Shown: positions 56,272-64,000, counted from the first letter of the stretch. The stretch is DNA of 64,000 nt from Demequina sp. NBRC 110052 (GCF_002090075.1 NZ_BBRI01000002.1:310001-374000), one strand, 5' to 3'. Notes: generated from the sequence alone by a model not told the origin. Numbers and translations are program-made.

Positions 56272-57264
56272 TCAGGAGCTCCAGGTCTGCGCGACCCGCG
56301 TGATCGCGTCTGCCAGGCCGGATTCGCCGGGCATGCCCTCGTGCGCGCCGTGGATGCCGGCAGCCATGAGGTCCCGGCGACCCACGTGGATCTCTGCGGA
56401 GATGGCCACCGCCGGGATGCCCCGCGCGGCGGCGAGCAGCGCGACCGGAGAAGGAGTGCCGTGATCCAGTGCAGCGTGCGACAGCGTCGGCGCGACGACG
56501 ACGGCGAGATCGGCCTCGTCGACGGCGGCGGGAAGGCCTGCCATGCGCGCGAGCGTGACCGCGCCTGGCTCGAGCCGTGCGCCCAGCGCCGCGAGGGCAT
56601 AGGCCAATCCGCCGGCGGCTCCCGTGCGCGGCTGATCCGAGAGGCGACGAGTACCTCCGAGCAGGTCCGCGGCAGCGGCCACGTTGTCCGCCACGGCCGC
56701 GCGCTGGCGCCACCGTTCCTCCTGATCCTGCGCGGCGACGGCAAGTGCGGCGTCGGACTCGCGACCCTCCCGCACGGCGGCGCTCATGCCGTGGAACCCC
56801 AGCAGCGGCCGGTCGGAGGAGGCGAGCGCGACCATATCCAGCGGTGCGAGCGCAGTACGCGCGCCCTCGAGGCTCTGCCCCCATACGTCGCCGGCGTCGC
56901 CCGCAGGGCTCGCGTCCCCCAGCGGCACGATCACCCGACGGGCGGGGCCTCCGTCGGCCGAGGCTTCCGAGGCGAGACCGAGCAGGGCGGTCGCCAGGTC
57001 GGCCGGGTTCCACCGCGTCGACCCGCCCGCCGGAGCGAGCAGCATCGCGCCCTCGACCACGGTCGCCTCGGCCCCCCCGACGGTGATCCGAGGCCCCTGC
57101 AGAGCGTCGGCGCTGCGAGGGCCCCCGTCGCCCACCGGAACAGCCGTGACCGTGACGTCGGGACGAGCGCTGAGCCAGGCCGTGCGCACAGTCTGAGCCA
57201 CCGCCTCGGCCGTCAACGACCGGGATTCGCCCGGCCATCCCTCCACCAGCACCGCCACTCGCAT
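56272..57264 (-). CDS. Glycerate-kinase-family protein, divergent
   Basis: 330 residues from the ATG at 57262-57264. The frame stays open for kilobases upstream only because it is antisense to nadA, DUF3043 and the reductase. The N-terminus (VAVLVEGWPGESRSLTAEAVAQTVRTAW, then PVGDGG at 43-48) and the RTGAAGGLAYALAALGARLEPGA block fit the GlxK fold. The usual GEGRxDxQ motif is not found; the equivalent stretch reads VVAPTLSHAALDHGTPSPVALL. Kinase activity is therefore uncertain. CACACT lies six bases before the ATG. It diverges from nadA. Confidence 0.75.
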   Translation of the reverse strand: MRVAVLVEGWPGESRSLTAEAVAQTVRTAWLSARPDVTVTAVPVGDGGPRSADALQGPRITVGGAEATVVEGAMLLAPAGGSTRWNPADLATALLGLASEASADGGPARRVIVPLGDASPAGDAGDVWGQSLEGARTALAPLDMVALASSDRPLLGFHGMSAAVREGRESDAALAVAAQDQEERWRQRAAVADNVAAAADLLGGTRRLSDQPRTGAAGGLAYALAALGARLEPGAVTLARMAGLPAAVDEADLAVVVAPTLSHAALDHGTPSPVALLAAARGIPAVAISAEIHVGRRDLMAAGIHGAHEGMPGESGLADAITRVAQTWSS

Positions 57265-57381
57265 GGCACCAGTGTGCCGGTTTCGCGCACCACGAGGAGC
57301 CACGCCGTGGCCCCGTCCACACGCCTCGGTGAAGCGACCACGACGAGCAGAGCGGGTGCGCGCACGTGAGACAATGCACGA

Positions 57382-58587
57382 ATGAGCGCGACCTTCACGG
57401 AACCTGCCGCGTCGCCTGCGCTGCTGCTGCTCGGCCAGCGCCGCGACCCCCTTTCGGAACGCGGGGTGGACTGTCCCGGCGACCTTCCCGCTCCGTCGGA
57501 TCCAGGCCTGGTGGAGCGCGCTCTGGCAGCGAAGGAGGCGCTCGGCGACCGGGTGTTCATCCTGGGCCATCACTATCAGCGCGACGAGGTCATCCAGTTC
57601 GCCGACGTCACGGGCGACTCGTTCAAGCTCGCGCGCGACGCCGCGAACCGTCCTGAGGCGGAGTTCATCGTCTTCTGCGGCGTGCACTTCATGGCGGAGA
57701 GTGCCGACATCCTCACCACCGACGCCCAGCAGGTGGTGCTGCCGGACATGGCGGCAGGCTGCTCGATGGCCGACATGGCGAACATCAACCAGGTCGAGGA
57801 CGCGTGGGAGCAGCTCGCGGAGGCCGGGATCACCGACCGCACCGTGCCGATCACGTACATGAACTCGACAGCTGCGCTCAAGGCTTTCTGCGGCCGCCAC
57901 GAAGGCGCCGTGTGCACCTCCTCCAACGCGGAGACCGCGCTGCGGTGGGCGTTCGACCAGGTGGGCGGAGTCGAGGGCGACGGCAAGGTGCTGTTCTTCC
58001 CCGACCAGCACCTGGGGCGCAACACCGCCGTGCTGAAGCTCGGTCTCAGCCTGGACGACTGCGTCGTGTACGACCCGCGCAAGCCGCTCGGCGGCAATAC
58101 TGCCGAGGAGCTGGCTGCGGCGCGCATGATCCTGTGGAAGGGCCACTGCTCCGTGCATGGCCGCTTCCGCAAGGAGAATGTCGATGCGCTGCGAGAGCGC
58201 GTGCCGGGCATCAACATCCTCGTGCACCCCGAGTGCGCGCATGAGGTCGTGAACGCTGCGGACTACGTCGGTTCGACCGAGTACATCATCAAGGCGATCG
58301 AGAACGCCGAACCCGGCAGCGCGTGGGCCATCGGCACCGAGCTGAACCTGGTGCGCCGCCTCGCGGACGCGCACCCCGACAAGCAGATCCACTTCCTCGA
58401 GGACACCGTCTGCTTCTGCTCGACCATGAACCGCATCGACCTGCCGCACCTCGTGTGGGCTCTCGAGTCGCTCGTGGCTGGCGAGGTGCCGAACGTGATC
58501 GCCGTGGACGAGCAGACGCAGGCAGAGGCGAAGGTCGCCCTTGACCGCATGCTCGCGTTGCCCGCACCCGAACCCGCCAAGGACTGA
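57382..58587 (+). CDS. nadA: Quinolinate synthase
   Basis: 401 residues. Characteristic stretches are ILGHHYQRDEVIQFADVTGDSF, FCGVHFMAESADIL, YMNSTAALKAFCGRHEGAVCTSSNAE, FPDQHLGRNTA, HPECAHEV and DTVCFCSTMNRIDLPHL, the last carrying a cluster cysteine. It makes quinolinate from iminoaspartate and dihydroxyacetone phosphate with a [4Fe-4S] cluster. NadB and NadC genes are not adjacent. GACAAT is exactly six bases before the ATG, a near match to the leaderless -10. Confidence 0.96.
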   Translation: MSATFTEPAASPALLLLGQRRDPLSERGVDCPGDLPAPSDPGLVERALAAKEALGDRVFILGHHYQRDEVIQFADVTGDSFKLARDAANRPEAEFIVFCGVHFMAESADILTTDAQQVVLPDMAAGCSMADMANINQVEDAWEQLAEAGITDRTVPITYMNSTAALKAFCGRHEGAVCTSSNAETALRWAFDQVGGVEGDGKVLFFPDQHLGRNTAVLKLGLSLDDCVVYDPRKPLGGNTAEELAAARMILWKGHCSVHGRFRKENVDALRERVPGINILVHPECAHEVVNAADYVGSTEYIIKAIENAEPGSAWAIGTELNLVRRLADAHPDKQIHFLEDTVCFCSTMNRIDLPHLVWALESLVAGEVPNVIAVDEQTQAEAKVALDRMLALPAPEPAKD

Positions 58588-58629
58588 CACCATCCGGTCG
58601 CGACGCCGCGGCCCCGACAGGAAAGCACC

Positions 58630-59199
58630 ATGAGCAATCACGACAGCACCGTCGACCTTCCGGACGACGACAGCACGGTCCCTGCAGGCAAGGGTCACCC
58701 GACGCCCAAGCGCAAGGCGCAGGAGGCCGCGAACCGTCGGCCGCTGGTGATGGACCCCAAGGCCGATGCCAAGGCGCGCCGCGAGAAGGCGCGCCAGTCG
58801 CGCGCCAAGGAGAACACGGCCCTCAGCTCCGGCGACGAGCGCAACTACCCCGCCGAGCACCGCGGACCTGAGAAGGCGTACATCCGCGACTTCATCGATG
58901 CGCGCCGCTCGCTCGCCGAGTGGGCCGTCCCCGTGATGCTGTTCTTCGTGGTGGTCACCCTCTTCGTGGGTGACACGGCGATCGCTACGCTCGCGATCCT
59001 GTTCTTCTACCTCATCATCCTGGGCATGGCGCTCGAGGTGTGGCTGTCCACCCGCCGCCTCAAGAAGCTGCTCGAGGCGAAGTTCGGTGCGGGCAAGCTG
59101 CCGCGCATGTGGCGCTTCTACGCGATCACGCGCGCCATGAACCTGCGCGCGATGCGCCTTCCCAAGCCGCGCGTGAAGCGCGGCGAGTTCCCGTCCTAG
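58630..59199 (+). CDS. DUF3043 family membrane protein
   Basis: 189 residues. The N-terminal 90 residues are very charged (PTPKRKAQEAANRRPLVMDPKADAKARREKARQSR), followed by PAEHRGPEKAYIRDFIDARRSLAEW. Two membrane helices are WAVPVMLFFVVVTLFVG and IATLAILFFYLIILGMALEVWL. A basic tail with MWRFYAITRAMNLRAMRLPKPRVKRGEFP ends the chain. The family is actinobacterial and uncharacterised. An AGGAAAG site lies upstream of the ATG. It follows nadA by 42 bp. Confidence 0.9.
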   Translation: MSNHDSTVDLPDDDSTVPAGKGHPTPKRKAQEAANRRPLVMDPKADAKARREKARQSRAKENTALSSGDERNYPAEHRGPEKAYIRDFIDARRSLAEWAVPVMLFFVVVTLFVGDTAIATLAILFFYLIILGMALEVWLSTRRLKKLLEAKFGAGKLPRMWRFYAITRAMNLRAMRLPKPRVKRGEFPS

Positions 59200-59238
59200 C
59201 GTTTTCGTAACGTTTCGACGCGGGCGGGGGAACGCGAT

Positions 59239-59244
59239 TATGGT
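59239..59244 (+). promoter_or_regulatory. -10 element of a leaderless promoter (aldo/keto reductase)
   Basis: TATGGT is exactly six bases (GGACCC) before the ATG at 59251. Confidence 0.6.
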
Positions 59245-59250
59245 GGACCC

Positions 59251-60267
59251 ATGATCAATTACCGATTCCTGGGAAAGTCCGGCCTCAAGATCACCGAGCT
59301 CACGTACGGCAACTGGCTGACGCACGGCTCGCAGGTCGAGAACGAGCAGGCGGCCGCGTGCGTGCGTGCCGCGCTCGACGTGGGCATCACGTCGTTCGAC
59401 ACGGCCGACGTCTACGCGAACACCGCCGCCGAGACCGTGCTGGGCGAGGCTCTCAAGGGCGAGCGTCGCGAGAGCCTCGAGATCTTCACGAAGGTGTACT
59501 GGCCCACCGGCCCCAAGGGCCCGAACGACACGGGACTGTCGCGCAAGCACATCATGGAGTCGATCGATGGCTCGCTGACACGCCTCCAGACCGACTACGT
59601 GGACCTCTACCAGGCGCACCGCTTCGACTACGAGACGCCGCTCGAGGAGACGATGGTGGCGTTCGCCGACATCGTGCGCCAGGGCAAGGCCCACTACATC
59701 GGCGTGAGCGAGTGGACTGCCGACCAGATCCGTGCGGGCGCCGAGCTCGCCAAGGAGCTGCGCATCCCGTTCGTCTCGAACCAGCCTCAGTACTCGATGC
59801 TGTGGCGCGTCATCGAGGACCAGGTCGTGCCCACCTCCGAGGAGCTGGGGATGTCCCAGATCGTGTGGTCTCCGGTGGCCCAGGGCATCCTCACGGGCAA
59901 GTACCTGCCGGGCCAGCCCGCGCCTGAGGGCTCGCGCGGTACGGACGAGAAGGGCGGCAAGTCGATGATCGGCCGCTTCCTCGACAACCAGGAACTGCTC
60001 GAGCGGGTGCAGGCGCTGCGTCCGATCGCCGAGGAGCTCGACCTCACCATGGCTCAGCTGGCCATCGCCTGGGTGCTGCAGAACAAGAACGTCTCCGCTG
60101 CGATCATCGGCGCCTCGCGCCCCGAGCAGGTCGTGGACAACGCGAAGGCGTCGGGCGTGGAGATCCCCGCCGAGCTGATGGCGCGCATCGATGCTGCGCT
60201 CGGCGACGCCATCGAGTCCGACCCCGCCAAGACCGCGGAGTCGAGCCCTGCATCTCGCCTGATCTGA
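59251..60267 (+). CDS. Aldo/keto reductase, voltage-gated potassium channel beta-subunit type
   Basis: 338 residues. The AKR tetrad is visible as Asp in SFDTADVYANTAAETVLGEAL with Tyr in the same helix, Lys in IFTKVYWP, and His in YQAHRFDYETPLEETM. The C-terminal NADPH site is AAIIGASRPEQVVDNAKASG. The LRCLG-like start (YRFLGKSGLKITELTYGNWLTHG) places it with Kv-beta/YghZ-type reductases (AKR6/14). The substrate is probably a small aldehyde, but this is not readable from sequence. Confidence 0.92.
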   Translation: MINYRFLGKSGLKITELTYGNWLTHGSQVENEQAAACVRAALDVGITSFDTADVYANTAAETVLGEALKGERRESLEIFTKVYWPTGPKGPNDTGLSRKHIMESIDGSLTRLQTDYVDLYQAHRFDYETPLEETMVAFADIVRQGKAHYIGVSEWTADQIRAGAELAKELRIPFVSNQPQYSMLWRVIEDQVVPTSEELGMSQIVWSPVAQGILTGKYLPGQPAPEGSRGTDEKGGKSMIGRFLDNQELLERVQALRPIAEELDLTMAQLAIAWVLQNKNVSAAIIGASRPEQVVDNAKASGVEIPAELMARIDAALGDAIESDPAKTAESSPASRLI

Positions 60268-60291
60268 TCCCCGCCCGCGCCTGGGGTGCGG

Positions 60292-60338
60292 ACATGCGAA
60301 GGCCCCCGGAGTGTCCCGCTCCGGGGGCCTTCGCATGT
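60292..60338 (+). terminator. 20-bp perfect hairpin after the aldo/keto reductase gene
   Basis: Bases 60292-60311 pair perfectly with 60319-60338 around a seven-base loop. The core is GAAGGCCCCCGGAG. The following bases TTC AAAGGAG contain a ribosome site for the next short frame, so the hairpin may also shape that leader. Confidence 0.8.
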
Positions 60339-60353
60339 TCAAAGGAGAAAACA

Positions 60354-60464
60354 ATGCACGTACGCCTGGCAGGTGCGTACACAGTCTCCAACGCCCGACG
60401 CGCGGGTAGCGTTCCCGCTGTGACGGACTTTTTTCCAGGATCGCCGCGGGCACGCACATGCTGA
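60354..60464 (+). CDS. Possible 36-residue leader peptide before the nucleotidyltransferase-like gene
   Basis: ATG at 60354 has an AAAGGAG site (60341-60347) six bases upstream. The frame reads MHVRLAGAYTVSNARRAGSV and then PAVTDFFPGSPRARTC before a TGA at 60462-60464, which overlaps the next gene's start region (ATG at 60458). The peptide resembles nothing I know. Inside it, TAGCGT (60407-60412) lies seven bases before an in-frame GTG at 60420, so a leaderless 14-residue version is also possible. Confidence 0.4.
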   Translation: MHVRLAGAYTVSNARRAGSVPAVTDFFPGSPRARTC

Positions 60465-60883
60465 GCTGGGCCGAGGTCCGCGCGCGCATCGACGCGCTGG
60501 GCCTGCCGTCCGAGCGGGTGGTGCTCATGGGCTCGGGACCCATGGTCGCCCACGGCTTGGTGGAAAGTGTGGGGGACGTCGACCTTGTCGCGTCCGACGA
60601 GGCCTGGGAGCGGGCGACGCGACTCGCGCCACCGACCGAAGGACTTCACGGCGACCTTGTGGTGAGGCTCGGAGACGTCGAGGTCTTCTCCGGATGGCAT
60701 GGCACCCCCGCGGCAGCACTGCTGGAGACGGCCACGCTGATCGACGGCATCCTCGTCGGCACGCTCGCGGACGTCCTCGAGTTCAAGCTCGCCCTGAAGC
60801 GCCCCAAGGATGCCACCCACATCGCCCTGCTGCGCGCCGCGCTCGGTGCGCCAGGCGCCGCTGACGAGTCACCTGGGACCTGA
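60458..60883 (+). CDS. Nucleotidyltransferase-fold protein, function unknown
   Basis: 141 residues. LMGSGPMVAHGLVESVGDVDLVAS resembles the GSxxxxG...DxD core of minimal nucleotidyltransferases, and the LADVLEFKLALKRPKDATHIALLRAAL tail is typical of the aminoglycoside/toxin-like NTase proteins that check a substrate. No partner HEPN or antitoxin gene is adjacent. No clear ribosome site precedes the ATG; it may be reached by coupling from the short upstream frame. The last 15 bases overlap the convergent LysR gene. Confidence 0.65.
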   Translation: MLSWAEVRARIDALGLPSERVVLMGSGPMVAHGLVESVGDVDLVASDEAWERATRLAPPTEGLHGDLVVRLGDVEVFSGWHGTPAAALLETATLIDGILVGTLADVLEFKLALKRPKDATHIALLRAALGAPGAADESPGT

Positions 60884-61771
60884 CGAGGCGATCTCGAGCA
60901 GTCGCGTGGCTGCCGGCGAGAGGCGCCGGCGTGGATCCCATACGGCTGCAAGCGGGCGCACCATCGGTCCGCCCTGCATGTGCACCCTACGCAGTCGCCC
61001 TGCGGCGAGGTCGTCGCCGACGGCTCTCGCGCTGAGCGCCCCCACTCCCCCTCCGGCGACGATCGTGGCGCGCACGGCCGCGGTGGTCGACAGCTCGGCG
61101 GCCGGCGCGGCGATCGGCTCGTCGCCGAGCGTGGCACGCAGCGCACGCTCGAGGGTCTCGCGCGTCCCTGAGCCCGACTCGCGGCTCACGAGCGGCGTCC
61201 GTGCGATCTCGGCCGGCGTCACCGCCGTACGCCGAGCCCAGGGATGACTCGGGGCGACGACCAGCACCACCTCGTCGTGTGCCACGACCAGGTTCGCCAG
61301 GCCGGCGGGCGGTTCGGGCGACTCGACGAAGCCGAGGTCGTCGGCGCCGGACCGCACGCGCTCGACGACCTCCACGGAGTTGACCGCGGTGAGCTCGACG
61401 TGTGCCGCGTCGGCATCGGTGGAGTACGCGACGAGCCAGCCGGGCACGAGGTGCTCGGCGACTGTGAGGCTGGCAGCAAGGCGCAGGTGTGCCGCCGAAT
61501 CGGCGCGCAGCGCCGCGACTGCCTGGTCGAACGCCTCCGCCTGGCCGACGAGAGCGCCCGCCCACTGCGCCACGAGCACGCCGTGGTCGGTGAGCGACGT
61601 GCCGCGTGCGGTGCGCGAGAAGAGCGACAGCCCCCAGCGGCGCTCGAGTGCCTTCATGCGCTGGGACACCGCCTGCTGGGAGACGCCAAGCGCGGCAGCC
61701 GCACCCGTCAGGCTGCCCACCCGCTCCACCGCCGAGATCATCCGGAGCTCGTCGAGACTTGTCTGCGGCAT
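60869..61771 (-). CDS. LysR family transcriptional regulator
   Basis: 300 residues. The N-terminal helix-turn-helix reads ISAVERVGSLTGAAAALGVSQQAVSQRMKALERRWG. The C-terminal periplasmic-binding-like effector domain extends from about residue 90, including VVAPSHPWARRTAVTPAEIARTPLVSRESGSGTRETLERAL. It resembles the CysB/CbbR-like group. It diverges from the TDT transporter gene across 79 bp containing an ATACC-N3-GGTAT palindrome, so it probably controls that gene and itself. Confidence 0.92.
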   Translation of the reverse strand: MPQTSLDELRMISAVERVGSLTGAAAALGVSQQAVSQRMKALERRWGLSLFSRTARGTSLTDHGVLVAQWAGALVGQAEAFDQAVAALRADSAAHLRLAASLTVAEHLVPGWLVAYSTDADAAHVELTAVNSVEVVERVRSGADDLGFVESPEPPAGLANLVVAHDEVVLVVAPSHPWARRTAVTPAEIARTPLVSRESGSGTRETLERALRATLGDEPIAAPAAELSTTAAVRATIVAGGGVGALSARAVGDDLAAGRLRRVHMQGGPMVRPLAAVWDPRRRLSPAATRLLEIASSGPR

Positions 61772-61796
61772 CGCGGCTCACAATCCTTGCTTGTGG

Positions 61797-61809
61797 ATAC
61801 CCTCGGTAT
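61797..61809. promoter_or_regulatory. Palindrome ATACC-N3-GGTAT, candidate LysR operator
   Basis: The 13-base dyad lies between the divergent LysR and TDT transporter genes. It fits the symmetric A/T-ended sites recognised by LysR-type regulators. Binding is inferred. Confidence 0.45.
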
Positions 61810-61850
61810 TCACTCTACTGGGCACCGCTCCCACTTGGGACGCTGATGAC

Positions 61851-62960
61851 ATGACCGCACGCCCTGCCTTTGCCGCCATCACTCCCAACTGGTTCGCGAT
61901 CGTGATGGGCACCTCGATTCTCGCGACGGGCGCGGCGACTCTCCCGGTCTCCCACCCGATCCTCGAGGTGGTCGCCTGGACGGCCTGGGCACTCGCGGGC
62001 GTAGCCCTCGTCGCGATCGTCGCCGCGACCGCTGGACACTACGCCACGGATCGCGGAGCGGTCCGCCGCTACCTTGACGATCCCTCGATGGCGCACTTCT
62101 ATGGGGCGCCCGCGATGGCGCTGCTGGCATTCGGTGCGGCGACGCTCACGGTGGCGCCGCCGCTGCTGGGAGAGCGCCTGGCAGTGGGATTGCACGCCGC
62201 GCTATGGATGCTCGGCACGGCCCTAGGGCTCGCCACGGCGGTCGGCATACCCGTGATAGCCTTCACGTCCCACCGGGTCGAGGCCGACGCCGCGTCGGGC
62301 GCGTGGCTCATGCCCGTGGTCCCACCGATGGTCTCTGCCGCGACGGGCGCGATGCTGCTTCCCTACGTCGACGGGGAGATCGCCAGAACGCTCGCACTCG
62401 CGTGCTATGGCATGTTCGGGCTGAGCGCACTCGGCGCGCTGATGGCCATCGCCTCGCTGTGGAATCGCCTCGCGCATCACGGGATCGGCGCCGCGTCAGC
62501 GGTGCCCACGCTCTGGATCGTGCTCGGACCGCTCGGACAATCCGTGACCGCCGTGGGCCTGCTCGCGGACCACGCCGCACCCGCGCTCGGCATCGACGCG
62601 CACGCACTGCTGGTGTTCTCGCTGCTGTACGGCGTCCTCGTCATGGGATTCGCGATGATGTGGCTCGCGATCAGCCTCACCGTCACCGCGCGCACGGTGC
62701 GCACTCGTCTGCCGTTCACCCTCGCGTGGTGGGCGTTCACGTTCCCGGTCGGCACGTGCGTCACGGGCGCGAGCGCGCTCGCACGGCACACCGGCGCGAG
62801 CGCTCTGACGTGGCTGGCGGTCGTGCTCTACGGACTGCTCGCCGTCGGATGGGCCGTCGCCGCGACCGGCACCCTGGGCGCCTATCTCCCCCGTGGACGA
62901 CGCGCCGCAACGGCGGGAACCGACGTTCCGGTCGTGGCGGAGGTCACAGCGCGGCGTTGA
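61851..62960 (+). CDS. TDT family transporter (tellurite-resistance/dicarboxylate, SLAC1-like)
   Basis: 369 residues from the ATG at 61851; the open frame upstream overlaps the LysR gene. Ten hydrophobic segments are visible, opening ITPNWFAIVMGTSILATGAATLP, the typical SLAC1/TehA start. The fifth and later helices include PVVPPMVSAATGAMLLPYV and WWAFTFPVGTCVTGASALARHTGA. Family members carry C4-dicarboxylates, sulfite or anions. Divergent LysR-type regulators often accompany sulfite or malate exporters of this family. The 3' end overlaps pyrD by 17 bases. Confidence 0.88.
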   Translation: MTARPAFAAITPNWFAIVMGTSILATGAATLPVSHPILEVVAWTAWALAGVALVAIVAATAGHYATDRGAVRRYLDDPSMAHFYGAPAMALLAFGAATLTVAPPLLGERLAVGLHAALWMLGTALGLATAVGIPVIAFTSHRVEADAASGAWLMPVVPPMVSAATGAMLLPYVDGEIARTLALACYGMFGLSALGALMAIASLWNRLAHHGIGAASAVPTLWIVLGPLGQSVTAVGLLADHAAPALGIDAHALLVFSLLYGVLVMGFAMMWLAISLTVTARTVRTRLPFTLAWWAFTFPVGTCVTGASALARHTGASALTWLAVVLYGLLAVGWAVAATGTLGAYLPRGRRAATAGTDVPVVAEVTARR

Positions 62961-63951
62961 TCCTCGCAGGCCACGCGGGGCCCTCGTAGACGAACGCGGT
63001 GTAGCCCTGCAGCAGGGTCGCGCCTGCATCGAGCATCGCTCGCGCATCCTCGACGGTGGTGATGCCACCGACGCCGATCAGGCACATGCCTGGCCCCACA
63101 CGCTCGCGCAGGCGCGTGATGACCTCGAGCGCTCTTGCGCGCACCGGTGGGCCGGAGAGCCCTCCAGGCCCGCGTTCGTGGGCGATCGTCGTGTTCGTGG
63201 CGATGATGCCGTCGAGCCGCAGCTCGAGCGCGAGGTCCGCGACCGCGTCGACGTCCTCGTCGGCCAGGTCGGGCGCGATCTTGACGAGCAGCGGGACGTG
63301 CCGGTCAGGCTGCGCATCGTCGGCGGCGGCGCGCACATGCTCGAGGATCGGTCGCAGTGACTCGGTCGACTGGAGGTCCCGCAGGCCCGGGGTGTTGGGC
63401 GAGGACACATTGACGACCAGGTAGTCCGCGTACGGCGCGAGCTCACGAGCCGAGTAGGCGTAGTCGGTGGCCGCATCCTCCGCGGCCGTCACCTTGGTCT
63501 TCCCGATGTTGACGCCGAGGATGATGTCCCGGCCCGCGCGTCGGGCGCGTAGCCGCGCGAGGCGACGCGCCACGGCGTCGGCGCCCTCGTTGTTGAATCC
63601 CATGCGATTGCGCAGGCCGCGCACGTCCTTCTCGCGCCACGAACGGGGCCGTTCGTTGCCGGGCTGAGCGCGTGCCGTGACGGTGCCGATCTCGATGTGC
63701 GAGAAGCCAGCGGCGGCGAGGCCGGGGACCGCCTGAGCGTTCTTGTCCATGCCCGCGGCGAGCCCCAACGGAGCCGGGAACGGCAGGCCGAGAGCCTCGA
63801 CCGCCGCTCCCGCGCGCGGGGCCGGGAACAACCGTCGCCCTCCCAGGATCCGTAGCATCCGGCCGCCGAATCGGAAGCCCTGCACCGCCGCCCGATGCGC
63901 GAGCTCGGGATCCATCCGGTAGATGACGTGTCGCAGGACGAGGTCGTACAT
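62944..63951 (-). CDS. pyrD: Dihydroorotate dehydrogenase (quinone), class 2
   Basis: 335 residues. The N-terminal membrane-associating helix ([26 protein letters not shown]) marks class 2. FMN and orotate sites are [55 protein letters not shown] (with the class 2 catalytic serine), KIAPDL and [10 protein letters not shown]. It oxidises dihydroorotate to orotate with menaquinone in pyrimidine synthesis. TAGGTT is exactly six bases before the ATG, so the mRNA is leaderless. It diverges from the next gene across 32 bp. Confidence 0.96.
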   Translation of the reverse strand: MYDLVLRHVIYRMDPELAHRAAVQGFRFGGRMLRILGGRRLFPAPRAGAAVEALGLPFPAPLGLAAGMDKNAQAVPGLAAAGFSHIEIGTVTARAQPGNERPRSWREKDVRGLRNRMGFNNEGADAVARRLARLRARRAGRDIILGVNIGKTKVTAAEDAATDYAYSARELAPYADYLVVNVSSPNTPGLRDLQSTESLRPILEHVRAAADDAQPDRHVPLLVKIAPDLADEDVDAVADLALELRLDGIIATNTTIAHERGPGGLSGPPVRARALEVITRLRERVGPGMCLIGVGGITTVEDARAMLDAGATLLQGYTAFVYEGPAWPARINAAL

Positions 63952-63957
63952 GGCACC

Positions 63958-63963
63958 AACCTA
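63958..63963 (-). promoter_or_regulatory. -10 element of a leaderless promoter (pyrD)
   Basis: TAGGTT on the minus strand is exactly six bases (GGTGCC) before the pyrD ATG at 63951. Eight bases separate it from the -10 of the divergent gene. Confidence 0.65.
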
Positions 63964-63971
63964 GTGCGGGA

Positions 63972-63977
63972 TAGTCT
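63972..63977 (+). promoter_or_regulatory. -10 element of a leaderless promoter (truncated divergent gene)
   Basis: TAGTCT is exactly six bases (CGGGGC) before the ATG at 63984. Confidence 0.6.
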
Positions 63978-63983
63978 CGGGGC

Positions 63984-64000
63984 ATGACCTCACTCAACGC
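63984..64000 (+). CDS. First codons of a gene divergent from pyrD (truncated by window edge)
   Basis: Only MTSLN and part of a sixth codon are present, too little for identification. The call rests on the -10 hexamer TAGTCT six bases upstream and on the 32-bp divergent spacing shared with the ctaC/cysteine desulfurase homologue pair. Confidence 0.5.

Noticed and set aside
56272-60543. A 1423-codon minus-strand open frame
   Set aside because: Only its last 330 codons are a real gene (glycerate-kinase family). The rest is antisense to nadA, DUF3043 and the aldo/keto reductase and arises from high-GC codon bias.

Overview
The window is a gene-dense, high-GC chromosomal segment from an actinobacterium. 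The marker genes are SepH, DUF3000, DUF3159, DUF4193, DUF4192, DUF3043 and an Rv2175c-type protein, a CeoB/CeoC potassium pair, a PASTA Ser/Thr kinase, a class II DAHP synthase, PPi-dependent phosphofructokinase, and a qcrCAB/ctaCDEF respiratory supercomplex with a diheme cytochrome c. The lack of WhiB or mycolate genes and the overall set suggest Micrococcales (Demequina or Cellulomonas-like). That genus-level placement is inference. I saw no rRNA, tRNA, CRISPR array, transposase or phage gene.

Layout. 1-14.5 kb: zapE (partial) and gnd; DUF3000 and an RNase D-like nuclease; dxs, acnA and a TRAM-domain RNA methyltransferase; a KimA-like permease facing two TrkA-type proteins; a tightly overlapping DUF4193/dut/OB-fold/DUF3159 set. 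14.6-20.9 kb: inositol monophosphatase family protein, sepH, a phosphodiesterase-like protein, DUF5998 and topoisomerase IV subunit A. 20.9-26.2 kb: a lower-GC solitary PD-(D/E)XK protein and a Thr/Ser exporter between the convergent topoisomerase IV genes. 26-33.9 kb: GNAT, a membrane protein, an EamA transporter, sigA, DUF4192, a polyprenyl diphosphate synthase, an Rv2175c-like regulator and a LysM transglycosylase. 33.9-42.5 kb: PASTA kinase, DAHP synthase, PPi-PFK, PlsC, ROK glucokinase, acyl-CoA ligase and a small Cys-rich protein. 42.5-46 kb: a DEDDh/GIY-YIG nuclease, trpD and an atypical receiver protein. 46-54.5 kb: ctaE-qcrC-qcrA-qcrB and sodA, converging on ctaC-ctaD-ctaF. 54.5-64 kb: a cysteine desulfurase homologue, an ErpA-type protein, a glycerate-kinase-family protein, nadA, DUF3043, an aldo/keto reductase, a nucleotidyltransferase-like protein, a LysR regulator facing a TDT transporter, pyrD, and the first codons of a divergent gene.

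Expression signals. Many transcription units have a TANNNT -10 hexamer exactly six bases before an ATG or GTG, the arrangement expected of leaderless mRNAs. Genes inside operons usually overlap by ATGA or GTGA. Convergent pairs are separated by strong perfect hairpins or overlap at their 3' ends.

The most unusual observations are: the SigA N-terminal reading frame without a standard start codon; two divergent leaderless promoter pairs of identical 32-bp geometry; a 325-bp non-coding island with nine CAGTGR/YCACTG hexamers and a long inverted repeat between two terminators; a cysteine desulfurase homologue with Asp at the PLP-lysine position; three 9-bp-phased GTCACA boxes (MtrA-like) before a cell-wall hydrolase; and the lower-GC PD-(D/E)XK gene between the topoisomerase IV subunits.
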